A stretch of 26,127 nucleotides of DNA. It comes from Moraxellaceae bacterium (GTDB lineage Bacteria > Pseudomonadota > Gammaproteobacteria > Pseudomonadales > Moraxellaceae). Shown here in pieces: positions 15,684 through 22,544 of this stretch. Location: NCBI GenBank assembly GCA_030684415.1, contig JAUXNL010000007.1, positions 1-26,127 of the forward strand, read 5' to 3'. The notes below the pieces were generated by a model. That model worked only from the letters and a program-made list of their open reading frames with translations, made no database searches and was not told the origin of the DNA. The translations under genes were made by a program, and so were the position numbers. Position 1 is the first letter of the stretch, and each line of letters starts with the position of its first letter.

Positions 15684-15814
15684 ACACGCTCCGCCTCGCC
15701 ACCTCCATCGTCTGGCCGGTTTGCGCTGAGCACGACCGCGCTTCTGCCCGCGTGCCCCTTAGCCGCTTTGCGTCACTGACCTTCCCGTCCCTGACCCTCA
15801 CGAGCAGACCATGA
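15680..15814 (+). CDS. 44-codon mini-ORF bridging cbrA and cbrB
   Basis: The frame starts with ATG inside the cbrA stop (ATGA at 15680-15683) and ends with TGA inside the cbrB start (ATGA at 15811-15814), with no stop between. GGAG at 15671-15674 lies 5 bases before its ATG. The 44-residue product (starting MNTLRLATSIVWPV) matches nothing I recognise. Such exact overlaps on both sides would let ribosomes pass from cbrA to cbrB through the gap. It could also be chance, since the peptide has no clear domain. A weak internal promoter for cbrB may lie in the same region. Confidence 0.4.
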   Translation: MNTLRLATSIVWPVCAEHDRASARVPLSRFASLTFPSLTLTSRP

Positions 15815-17226
15815 GCCATATCCTGATTGTCGAAGACGAAGCCCTGATCCGCTCCAGCCTCAAGCGCCTGCTGGAGCGGCACAGCTACAGCGTGAGCGAA
15901 GCCGCCTCCGTGAGTGAGGCCACCGAGCGCTACACGCTGGAAGACTTCGATCTGGTCATTACCGACGTGCGCCTGCCGGGCGACCCGGGCACCAGCCTGA
16001 TTGAAAAGGCCAAGCCGACACCTGTACTCATCATGACCAGCTTCGGCAGCCTCAAGGCCGCGGTCGATGCCATGAAGCAAGGCGCCGTGGACTACATTTC
16101 CAAGCCCTTCGACCACGACGAAATGCTGCTGGCCATCGAGCGCATCCTGCGCGAAAAAGCCCTGCGCACACAGAACGAAGCGCTGAAGCAGGAAGTCGCC
16201 AAGACCTATCCCACCACCGGCATGATCGGCTCCTGCGCCGCCATGCAAGACGTGCTCAACCGTCTGCGCAAGGTCGCCCCCATGTCCACGACCGTGCTGA
16301 TCCGTGGCGAATCCGGCACGGGTAAGGAGCTGGTCGCCCGCGCCCTGCACGACCAGAGCCCACGCGCGGCAGGCCCACTGATTTCCGTGAACTGCGCGGC
16401 TATTCCCGAAACCCTGATCGAGTCCGAGCTCTTCGGCCATGAAAAAGGCTCGTTCACCGGCGCCCAGTCCAGTCGCAAGGGGCTGGTAGAGGCGGCCGAC
16501 GGCGGCACGCTCTTCCTCGACGAAATCGGCGAATTGCCCCTCGAAGCCCAAGCCCGCCTGCTGCGCCTGCTGCAAGAAAAAGAAATCCGCCGCATCGGTT
16601 CCACCCAGGCCAAGCGCGTGGACGTCCGGCTGGTGGCCGCTACCCACCGCGACCTGAAAAAGCTCGCCAGTGAAAACCGCTTCCGCGAAGACTTGTACTA
16701 CCGCCTCAACGTGGTCGAGCTGCTGCTGCCGCCCTTGCGTGAGCGTGGCGACGATGTGCTGGAGCTGGCTGGCAAACTGCTCGACCGCACCTGCCTGCGC
16801 CTCGGGGTCGGCCCCCTGCGCTTTGGCCTCGACGCACTGGAGGCCATGCAGCATTACCCTTGGCCCGGCAATGTGCGCGAGCTGGAAAATGCTATCGAAC
16901 GTGCCGCCATCCTCTGCGAATCAGAAGAAATAGGCCCCGATCATCTCGCTATCGACCATGTTCGCCGCGAGCCCAGCCCGACCCGCACCGGCGGCCGCAC
17001 CTCATCGCCCACCGAGCCGCCGGCCGGCCTGTCGCTGGAAGACTATTTCCAGCATTTCGTGCTTGAGCATCAGGAACACATGTCGGAAACCGAGCTGGCG
17101 CAAAAACTCGGCATCAGCCGCAAATCCCTCTGGGAGCGCCGCCAGCGCCTGGGCATCCCACGTCGTAAAAGCGGTGAGGTCGATGGCAGCGAGCCCGAAC
17201 CTGGCCTGGAAGACGAGAGCGAATAG
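15811..17226 (+). CDS. cbrB: NtrC-family sigma54 activator CbrB
   Basis: This 471-residue response regulator has a receiver domain (phospho-acceptor Asp52 in VITDVRLPG, Lys98 in SKPF), an AAA+ sigma54-interaction domain (Walker A GESGTGKE at 167-174, Walker B GGTLFLDEIGE near 231, the sigma54-contact loop GSFTGA at 213-218, GNVRELENAIERA near 353) and a C-terminal Fis-type helix-turn-helix (about 424-450, LAQKLGISRKSLWERRQRLG). CbrB is the partner of CbrA and in Pseudomonas activates crcZ and catabolic genes from sigma54 promoters. The downstream sequence carries exactly such a promoter. The contact loop reads GSFTGA where the common form is GAFTGA. The C-terminal tail is acidic. Confidence 0.96.
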   Translation: MSHILIVEDEALIRSSLKRLLERHSYSVSEAASVSEATERYTLEDFDLVITDVRLPGDPGTSLIEKAKPTPVLIMTSFGSLKAAVDAMKQGAVDYISKPFDHDEMLLAIERILREKALRTQNEALKQEVAKTYPTTGMIGSCAAMQDVLNRLRKVAPMSTTVLIRGESGTGKELVARALHDQSPRAAGPLISVNCAAIPETLIESELFGHEKGSFTGAQSSRKGLVEAADGGTLFLDEIGELPLEAQARLLRLLQEKEIRRIGSTQAKRVDVRLVAATHRDLKKLASENRFREDLYYRLNVVELLLPPLRERGDDVLELAGKLLDRTCLRLGVGPLRFGLDALEAMQHYPWPGNVRELENAIERAAILCESEEIGPDHLAIDHVRREPSPTRTGGRTSSPTEPPAGLSLEDYFQHFVLEHQEHMSETELAQKLGISRKSLWERRQRLGIPRRKSGEVDGSEPEPGLEDESE

Positions 17227-17406
17227 CGGCACTTAGCCGTCTGCCGAAAAAAGCTGTTGAGCAGGCGGCTTCCCGGCCAGCCGGACCCCGAATCCATCAC
17301 TGATAGAGCGTGTAGCGACGCTGGCCATGTGACGGCGTCGCGGACTGAAAAGCCGGGGCGGACTTTCCCAGCAAGCGATTAAGGGGCATCACATAAACTG
17401 ACAGGC

Positions 17407-17501
17407 TGTTACCTGCATACACAGACCCGTTACATCCCTACCCGCCGAAGTGTTACCAGTCATCCTGATAGATGGCCATTCGTCTCAGACACAAACGTAA
17501 C
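17407..17501 (+). promoter_or_regulatory. array of GTTAC half-sites, probable CbrB enhancer of crcZ
   Basis: Three direct copies of (T/C)GTTAC begin at 17407, 17428 and 17451, that is 21 and 23 bases apart, about two helical turns each. A fourth copy is inverted (GTAAC, 17497-17501). They lie roughly 65-160 bases before the predicted crcZ start, the usual place for an enhancer of a sigma54 activator. CbrB sites in Pseudomonas are described, from memory, as TGTTAC-based; binding here is inference. Confidence 0.7.
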
Positions 17502-17539
17502 TCATTGTTTTATATAAGAACAAATTCTTTCCAAAAAGT

Positions 17540-17555
17540 TGGCACACCTCCTGCT
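17540..17555 (+). promoter_or_regulatory. sigma54 promoter of crcZ
   Basis: TGGCAC at 17540-17545 and TGCT at 17552-17555 place GG (17541-17542) and GC (17553-17554) exactly 10 bases apart, the strict -24/-12 spacing of RpoN promoters. Transcription should start near 17566. It sits downstream of the GTTAC array and upstream of the A-rich RNA. Confidence 0.85.
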
Positions 17556-17674
17556 ATAAGTACTCCGTCGATGCGAATAACAAAAACAAGCGCACGGCAC
17601 GGTGTCCGCCACACCATAAAAACAATAAAAAGCAGAACAAGAAAAATAAAACGGCGGAACGAGGCAAAAGGATG

Positions 17675-17708
17675 GGTCAGCTATGGACGGGAGGCTCCAT
17701 AGCTGACC
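17675..17708 (+). other. 13-bp perfect hairpin inside crcZ
   Basis: GGTCAGCTATGGA (17675-17687) pairs fully with TCCATAGCTGACC (17696-17708) around an 8-base loop CGGGAGGC. It is the most stable internal element of the RNA and separates the 5' group of A-rich motifs from the 3' group. Confidence 0.85.
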
Positions 17709-17879
17709 TGATCCCCCGGAAAGATCACAAAACAGACGTCCGGGCCACAACAGAAAAAGAATGACGAAAACGGCGGAAAACAAAAACAAGGCCGTACTGA
17801 GCAAAAACAAGAATAAAAGCGTCAAAAGAAGAAAAACGGAATACCACAACGCAACACCCAAAATTCAAGGTTCAGCGCA

Positions 17880-17913
17880 CGCGGAAGGGGAAACCCTTCC
17901 GCGTTTCTCTTTT
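17880..17913 (+). terminator. Rho-independent terminator of crcZ
   Basis: CGCGGAAGGG (17880-17889) pairs with CCCTTCCGCG (17894-17903) around a GAAA loop, followed by TTTCTCTTTT. It marks the 3' end of the small RNA before the pcnB promoter region. Confidence 0.9.
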
Positions 17914-17962
17914 GGGGCCACCCTTTTCCTGCAAACGCCTGCCATCCGGCCATCCGTTGCTG

Positions 17963-17991
17963 TTCAGACCCGCGCCCGCCCTTGCTATCAT
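17963..17991 (+). promoter_or_regulatory. candidate sigma70 promoter of pcnB
   Basis: TTCAGA (17963-17968) and TATCAT (17986-17991) are 17 bases apart, and TGC before the -10 box makes it an extended -10. It lies just after the crcZ terminator and about 70 bases before the pcnB start. Confidence 0.5.
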
Positions 17992-18067
17992 CCGCGCTTC
18001 GTTACGGCCGAGCCGTCCATTTTCATGCCCCTATTTTCATGACTCTTATCGCCATGGCACAACGCCC

Positions 18068-19450
18068 ATGATCAAACGCCTGATCGACCGTCTTCGCGGA
18101 CGCACGCCCCCCACCCGGCCGGTGCTGAAGCTGAACGTCATTGCCCGCGAGAACCACCCCATCTCCCGTCGCGACATCAGCAGTGCGGCCGTCAAAACCC
18201 TTTATCGCCTGCGCGACTCCGGTTTCGACGCCTTTCTGGTGGGCGGCGGCGTTCGCGATCTGCTGCTGGGCCTGCACCCCAAAGACTTCGATGTCGCCAC
18301 CGATGCCACGCCGGAACAGGTCAAGCAGGTGTTCGGGGGCCAATGCCAGATCATCGGTCGGCGCTTCCGTCTTGCCCATGTGCGCTTCGGCCGCGAAATC
18401 ATCGAAGTCGCCACCTTCCGCGCCCATCACTCGCAGGCCGAAGGCGAAGGCCATGGCCGCACCTCCGACGACGGCATGATCCTGCGCGACAACGTCTGGG
18501 GCAGCATCGAGGAAGATGCCGAGCGCCGCGACTTCACCGTGAACGCGCTCTACTACAACATCGCCGATTTCACGCTCTGGGATTTTGCCGGCGGCCTTGC
18601 GGATATCGAAAAACGCCAGCTGCGCCTTATCGGCGACCCCGAAACACGCTATCGCGAAGACCCGGTGCGCATGCTGCGCGCCATCCGCTTTGCCGCCAAA
18701 CTCGACTTCTCGCTGGAACAGGCCACCGGCGAGCCCATCCGCCGCTTAGGGGATCTGCTCGACGATATTTCCTCGCACCGCCTCTACGACGAAAGCCAGA
18801 AGCTGCTGGTGTCTGGGCACTCCGGCCGCGTGCTCGAGCTGCTGCAGGAGTACGACCTTTTCCGCCATCTTTTCCCGCAGGGGATTCCGGACGGCACCAG
18901 TGCGCGCCTGCTCGCGCTGACCGCCGACAGTACCGACCAGCGCATTGCCGACGACAAAAGCGTTAACCCGGCCTTCTTTTACGCCGCCCTGCTCTGGGGC
19001 CGACTGCAAGAGCAGTACGCCCGCCTTGTCGACGACGGCATGCCGCCCGTTCCTGCGCTGCAACAGGCCGGTCAGCGCGTGATTTCGCGTCAGACCACGC
19101 GCACCGCCATCACCCGTTTCACCGCGCAGACCATGCGCGATATCTGGGAAATGCAGCCGCGCCTGGAAAACCCGCGCCCGCGTCAGGTCGATGCGCTGCT
19201 GGTGCAGCAGCGCTTCCGTGCCGCCTACGACTTCCTGGTGTTGCGCGAAGCCTCCGGCGAAGACACTGGCGGCTGGGGCGCCTGGTGGACGCGCTATCAG
19301 GATGCAGACCCCGGCCTTCAGGCCGAGTTGCTGCGGGCTCTGGAAAAGAGCGGCAGCAGTGACGGAGGCGCATCCAGCAGCAACGGCACCCCCAGCCGCA
19401 AGCCGCGCCGGCGTGGCCCGCGCAAGCGCAAGCCTGCCGCGGCGGAATGA
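18068..19450 (+). CDS. pcnB: poly(A) polymerase I
   Basis: This 460-residue nucleotidyltransferase adds 3' A tails that promote RNA decay. The N-terminal catalytic part has FLVGGGVRDLLLG and KDFDVATDATPEQV with the metal-binding Asp73 and Asp75, then RRDFTVNALYYN and EDPVRMLRAIRFAAKLDFSL. The C-terminal tail RKPRRRGPRKRKP is basic, as is usual for bacterial poly(A) polymerase and unlike CCA-adding enzymes. The start at MIKRLIDRL agrees with the Pseudomonas N terminus, although the ribosome binding site is poor; the frame stays open upstream to 17912, which would run into the crcZ terminator. E. coli pcnB also uses an inefficient start, so low expression is plausible. The stop is one base from the folK start. 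Confidence 0.93.
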   Translation: MIKRLIDRLRGRTPPTRPVLKLNVIARENHPISRRDISSAAVKTLYRLRDSGFDAFLVGGGVRDLLLGLHPKDFDVATDATPEQVKQVFGGQCQIIGRRFRLAHVRFGREIIEVATFRAHHSQAEGEGHGRTSDDGMILRDNVWGSIEEDAERRDFTVNALYYNIADFTLWDFAGGLADIEKRQLRLIGDPETRYREDPVRMLRAIRFAAKLDFSLEQATGEPIRRLGDLLDDISSHRLYDESQKLLVSGHSGRVLELLQEYDLFRHLFPQGIPDGTSARLLALTADSTDQRIADDKSVNPAFFYAALLWGRLQEQYARLVDDGMPPVPALQQAGQRVISRQTTRTAITRFTAQTMRDIWEMQPRLENPRPRQVDALLVQQRFRAAYDFLVLREASGEDTGGWGAWWTRYQDADPGLQAELLRALEKSGSSDGGASSSNGTPSRKPRRRGPRKRKPAAAE

Positions 19451-19451
19451 C

Positions 19452-19967
19452 GTGGGCCGGGACAGCGAGGTCAGCGCCTTCATCGGCCTTGGCGCCAATC
19501 TGGGTGAACCGCTGGCCACGCTGCGACTGGCGCTGCAAGCCCTGTCACGACTGCCGGCCTCGCGCCTCCACTCTGTATCGTCCGCCTATCGCAGCCGCCC
19601 GCTCGGCCCGTCCGGCCAGCCGGACTACATCAATGCGGTCGCGCACCTTGCAACGGCACTGACACCACATGCACTGCTGCACGCCCTCCACGGCATTGAA
19701 AACGATCATGGCCGGGTGCGTGACATCCGCTGGGGCGCCCGTACCCTCGACCTCGACCTGCTGCTCTATGGCAGCGACGAAATCCGGACCGCCGACCTGC
19801 AGGTGCCGCATGCCGAGCTCCAGAACCGCAACTTCGTGATCATTCCGCTCATGGAAATTGCCTCCGATAGCCGCTTGCCCGATGGCACTCCCCTCGCCAC
19901 ACTGCCCGCCGCACATGACCATCATGGCCTGATCCGGCTGCCGGATGTCTGGCTCATCTGCGATTGA
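19452..19967 (+). CDS. folK: 6-hydroxymethyl-dihydropterin pyrophosphokinase (HPPK)
   Basis: FolK transfers pyrophosphate from ATP to 6-hydroxymethyl-7,8-dihydropterin in folate synthesis. With a GTG start directly after the pcnB stop the protein has 171 residues, the usual size. Motifs: FIGLGANLGEP, SSAYRSRPLGPSGQPDYINAV, the HPPK signature RWGARTLDLDLLLYG with metal-binding Asp100 and Asp102, and VPHAELQNRNFVIIPL. No ATG exists near the expected N terminus, so GTG at 19452 is chosen; a GCGGAA sequence precedes it. The one-base gap to pcnB implies translational coupling, as in Pseudomonas. Confidence 0.93.
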   Translation: MGRDSEVSAFIGLGANLGEPLATLRLALQALSRLPASRLHSVSSAYRSRPLGPSGQPDYINAVAHLATALTPHALLHALHGIENDHGRVRDIRWGARTLDLDLLLYGSDEIRTADLQVPHAELQNRNFVIIPLMEIASDSRLPDGTPLATLPAAHDHHGLIRLPDVWLICD

Positions 19968-20032
19968 CGCCAGCCCTCCCGTCCCCCGACCATTGGCCCC
20001 GGTCTCCGGTATCGGCCCCCTGAGGAATCCGC

Positions 20033-20833
20033 ATGAAGCCTGTCAGCCTTTCCACTCTGCGCGAGCTGAAAAGCCGCGGCGAAAAATTCACCGTCCTGAC
20101 CTGCTACGACGCGACGTTTGCCCAAGCCATGAATGGCGCCGGCATCGAGGTCATGCTGGTGGGCGACTCTCTGGGCATGGTGCTGCAAGGGCGCGACTCC
20201 ACACTGCCGGTCACGGTCAGCGACATGGCCTACCACACGGCTTGCGTGGCACGCGGCAACAGCACTGCCCTGCTGATGGCCGACATGCCGTTCATGTCGT
20301 ACAGCACGCCAGAAGAAGCACTCGCCAATGCCGCCACCCTGATGCGGGCCGGCGCCCATCTGGTCAAGCTCGAGGGCGGCGCTTGGCTGGCCGACACGGT
20401 TACCCGGCTGATGCAGGGCGGCATTCCCGCCTGCGTACACATGGGCCTGACGCCGCAGTCAGTGAATGTTTTTGGCGGCTATAAAGTACAGGGGCGCGGC
20501 GAAGATGCAGGCGAGCAGATGCTGCGCGAAGCACAGGCCCTCGAAGCCGCTGGTGCGGCGGTCCTGCTGCTGGAATGCGTACCACGCGCACTCGCCGCAC
20601 GCATCACGGCAGCACTGAAAATCCCGGTCATCGGCATTGGGGCCGGGCTCGACTGTGACGGCCAGGTGCTGGTCGTGCACGACATGCTCGGCCTGCATAC
20701 CGGCAAGCCGGCCCGCTTTGTCAAAAACTTCCTCGCCGTCAGTGATGACGGATCGGTGGCTGGCGCCTTCCGCGCTTACGCCGCCGAAGTAAAAAGCGGG
20801 CAGTACCCGGCGCCAGAACACGGCTTTGACTAG
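20033..20833 (+). CDS. panB: 3-methyl-2-oxobutanoate (ketopantoate) hydroxymethyltransferase
   Basis: PanB makes ketopantoate from alpha-ketoisovalerate using methylene-tetrahydrofolate, the first step of pantothenate synthesis. The 266-residue protein shows VLTCYDATFAQAM, LVGDSLGMVLQGRDSTLPVT, the VSDMAYHT segment, LKLEGG-like VKLEGG, and the strongly conserved HMGLTPQSVNVFGGYKVQGR; IGIGAGLDCDGQVLVVHDML follows. The start has GAGG about 7-10 bases upstream, and lies 65 bases after folK. Placement after folK is logical because the reaction uses a folate cofactor. Confidence 0.96.
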   Translation: MKPVSLSTLRELKSRGEKFTVLTCYDATFAQAMNGAGIEVMLVGDSLGMVLQGRDSTLPVTVSDMAYHTACVARGNSTALLMADMPFMSYSTPEEALANAATLMRAGAHLVKLEGGAWLADTVTRLMQGGIPACVHMGLTPQSVNVFGGYKVQGRGEDAGEQMLREAQALEAAGAAVLLLECVPRALAARITAALKIPVIGIGAGLDCDGQVLVVHDMLGLHTGKPARFVKNFLAVSDDGSVAGAFRAYAAEVKSGQYPAPEHGFD

Positions 20834-20861
20834 CCTGTATGAACCTTTGCACATGAATGAG

Positions 20862-20895
20862 CATTGGCTGCGGTCCATACACGGCCGCACCAATG
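20862..20895 (+). promoter_or_regulatory. hairpin in the panB-panC gap
   Basis: CATTGG and TGCGG (20862-20873, one bulged C) pair with CCGCA and CCAATG (20885-20895), 11 bp in all with an 11-base loop. It has no T-run, so it is not a standard terminator; it may stabilise the panB mRNA end or mark RNA processing. Confidence 0.4.
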
Positions 20896-21049
20896 GCTAG
20901 CAACCGGTTGAGCGAAAGGCTGCTGAACATGCGCGTATCAAACGGTGGCCTTGCGGCCAGAGCATCAGCCGGACGCCGACCCGGACTCAAACCCAGACCG
21001 CCGCTCATCTGCGGCGCCTAACCCCAGCACCCGGAATACAGCCCGACAC

Positions 21050-21898
21050 ATGAAAACCGAAACTACCCAGAGCGGCTTGCGTGGCGCCTTGCGTGCGGCG
21101 CGCAAGGCCGGCAAATCCATTGCCTTCGTGCCGACGATGGGCAATCTGCACAGCGGCCATATCACGCTGGTCCGTGAAGCAGCGCGCCGCGCCGACATTG
21201 TTGTCGCCAGCATCTTCGTCAACCCGACCCAGTTCGGCGCGAACGAAGACTTCGACAAATATCCGCGCACACTGGCCGCCGACAGCGCGCTGCTGGCCGA
21301 CGCGCAATGTGATCTGTTGTTCGCTCCAGAAGCGCGCGAGATGTATCCCGACGGCCGTGCGCAAGCGACGGCCGTCAGTGTCAGCGGCATCACCGAGATG
21401 CTCTGTGGTGCCTCGCGCACCGGGCATTTCAGCGGCGTCGCCACCGTGGTCAGCAAGCTCTTCAACATCGTGCAGCCCGACATGGCACTGTTCGGCGAAA
21501 AGGACTATCAGCAGCTCGCGGTCATCCGGCGCCTGACCCGTGAGCTCTGCTTTCCCATCGACATCGTCGGCGTACCGACCGTGCGGGCCGACGATGGCCT
21601 GGCGCTGTCGTCACGGAACGGCTTTCTGAGCGCCGCCGAAAGACAACAAGCACCGCTGCTGTACCAGACCCTCAGCAACTTGCGCAGCGCCATCGAAAGC
21701 GGCCAGCGCGACTACTCCATGCTGACGCAGGCCGCGATCGCACATCTGGGCAAGTGCGGCTTTGTGCCCGACTATCTGGAGGTCCGCCGGCAAGATCTGG
21801 CGCTCGCCGGTGCCGATGACCGCGAGCTGGTGATTCTCGTCGCGGCACGGCTGGGGACAACCCGGCTTATCGATAATCTGGCGTTTGTCCTGTCCTGA
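21050..21898 (+). CDS. panC: pantothenate synthetase (pantoate-beta-alanine ligase)
   Basis: PanC joins pantoate and beta-alanine using ATP. The 282-residue protein has the nucleotidyl-transferase motif FVPTMGNLHSGH with the HxGH-like signature, IFVNPTQFGANEDFDKYPRT, the SRTGHFSGVATVVSKLFNIV segment, FGEKDYQQL and LALSSRN. Length equals that of the common family. The start at 21050 is chosen from the family N terminus; an open frame from 20945 has no motif. The ribosome binding site is weak (GGAAT about 15 bases upstream). The gap of 216 bases from panB is larger than usual for this operon. Confidence 0.95.
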   Translation: MKTETTQSGLRGALRAARKAGKSIAFVPTMGNLHSGHITLVREAARRADIVVASIFVNPTQFGANEDFDKYPRTLAADSALLADAQCDLLFAPEAREMYPDGRAQATAVSVSGITEMLCGASRTGHFSGVATVVSKLFNIVQPDMALFGEKDYQQLAVIRRLTRELCFPIDIVGVPTVRADDGLALSSRNGFLSAAERQQAPLLYQTLSNLRSAIESGQRDYSMLTQAAIAHLGKCGFVPDYLEVRRQDLALAGADDRELVILVAARLGTTRLIDNLAFVLS

Positions 21899-21959
21899 AA
21901 GGACGAGAAATCCTTTTATTCCTGTCTGACAATTACACGACTTTTCAGTCTGGCAATGA

Positions 21960-21988
21960 TTGAAGGGTGATGTTGATTGCGGCACAAT
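21960..21988 (+). promoter_or_regulatory. candidate sigma70 promoter of panD
   Basis: TTGAAG (21960-21965) and CACAAT (21983-21988) stand 17 bases apart, each with four of six consensus matches. With a 201-base gap between panC and panD this suggests that panD can be transcribed separately. It is a motif match only. Confidence 0.4.
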
Positions 21989-22099
21989 GGCCCGCCCGGA
22001 AACCCGGACGGAAGTGTTACGAGCCTACACACTGTTTCACTCGCCACATCGCGAGCACAGTCACGGCACGTTCCAGAGCCACGAGCGGAGGTAAGCCTC

Positions 22100-22480
22100 A
22101 TGCAATGCACCATGCTGAAAGCCAAACTGCATCGCGCCCGTGTTACGCACGCCGAATTGGATTATGAAGGATCCTGCGCCATCGATGGCGATCTCCTGGA
22201 CCTTGCCGGCATTCTCGAATACGAACAGATCCAGATTTACAACGTCACCAATGGCGAGCGTTTCACCACGTACGCCATTCGTGCCGAAGAAGGATCGCGC
22301 ATGATTTCCGTTAACGGCGCCGCGGCCCACAAGGCTGGCGTCAACGACATCCTGATCATCTGTGCCTACGCCAATTACAGCGCGGCCGAACTGATCAACT
22401 TCAAACCTCGTCTGGTGTACTGCAATGCCGACAACAGCGTCAGCCACAGTGCCAACGCCATTCCGGTACAAGTTGCCTGA
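22100..22480 (+). CDS. panD: aspartate 1-decarboxylase (pyruvoyl enzyme)
   Basis: PanD makes beta-alanine from aspartate for PanC. The 126-residue proenzyme carries the self-cleavage site Gly24-Ser25 (DYEGSCAID); Ser25 becomes the pyruvoyl group. Other family segments are YEQIQIYNVTNGERF, AAAHKAGVNDILIICAYA and the C-terminal FKPRLVYCNADN. The ribosome binding site GGAGGT at 22087-22092 is the best in the window. The gene ends just before a perfect bidirectional terminator. Confidence 0.96.
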   Translation: MQCTMLKAKLHRARVTHAELDYEGSCAIDGDLLDLAGILEYEQIQIYNVTNGERFTTYAIRAEEGSRMISVNGAAAHKAGVNDILIICAYANYSAAELINFKPRLVYCNADNSVSHSANAIPVQVA

Positions 22481-22484
22481 GACT

Positions 22485-22540
22485 TTGCAGCAGATATAAA
22501 AAAACGCCGGCTTGCCGGCGTTTTTTTATATCTGCTGCAA
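22485..22540. terminator. bidirectional Rho-independent terminator between panD and the START-domain gene
   Basis: Two 26-base arms (22485-22510 and 22515-22540) match perfectly around a CTTG loop. The core CGCCGG/CCGGCG is flanked by seven A on one side and seven T on the other, so it works for panD on the + strand and for the convergent gene on the - strand. Confidence 0.95.
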
Positions 22541-22544
22541 ACGG

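Larger units (their letters stand above)
17566..17913 (+). ncRNA. crcZ: CrcZ-like small RNA, Hfq/Crc decoy for carbon catabolite repression
   Basis: A noncoding stretch of about 350 bases lies between cbrB and pcnB, exactly where crcZ stands in Pseudomonas. It starts after a sigma54 promoter and ends at a Rho-independent hairpin. It carries repeated A-rich segments without long pyrimidine runs, the type of site that Hfq with Crc binds: near 17576-17590, 17616-17633, 17637-17652, 17776-17790, 17802-17818 and 17824-17837. A 13-bp perfect stem with an 8-base loop (17675-17708) and a 6-bp stem (17715-17744) separate the groups of motifs. In Pseudomonas the RNA sequesters Hfq/Crc when preferred carbon is exhausted, freeing catabolic mRNAs. 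Boundaries are predicted; the exact 5' end could differ by a few bases. Confidence 0.88.

Noticed and set aside
15631..16854. Open frame (407 codons) on the minus strand opposite cbrB
   Set aside because: Shadow of the cbrB codon pattern, with no domain and no ribosome binding site.
17227..17246. Hairpin after cbrB as terminator
   Set aside because: Only 5 bp (CGGCA/TGCCG) with a 10-base loop and followed by A, not T, on the coding strand.
17472..17702. Short basic peptide gene overlapping crcZ
   Set aside because: The frame begins before the sigma54 promoter and crosses the transcription start and the 13-bp hairpin; its Lys/Arg richness comes from the A-rich motifs.
17761..18042. Second small frame in crcZ reaching toward pcnB
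   Set aside because: It runs through the crcZ terminator and the pcnB promoter candidate, so it is not a plausible coding unit.
20739..21008. Minus-strand frame across the panB end and the panB-panC gap
   Set aside because: It overlaps panB coding sequence antisense and has an Arg/Pro-rich product without motif.
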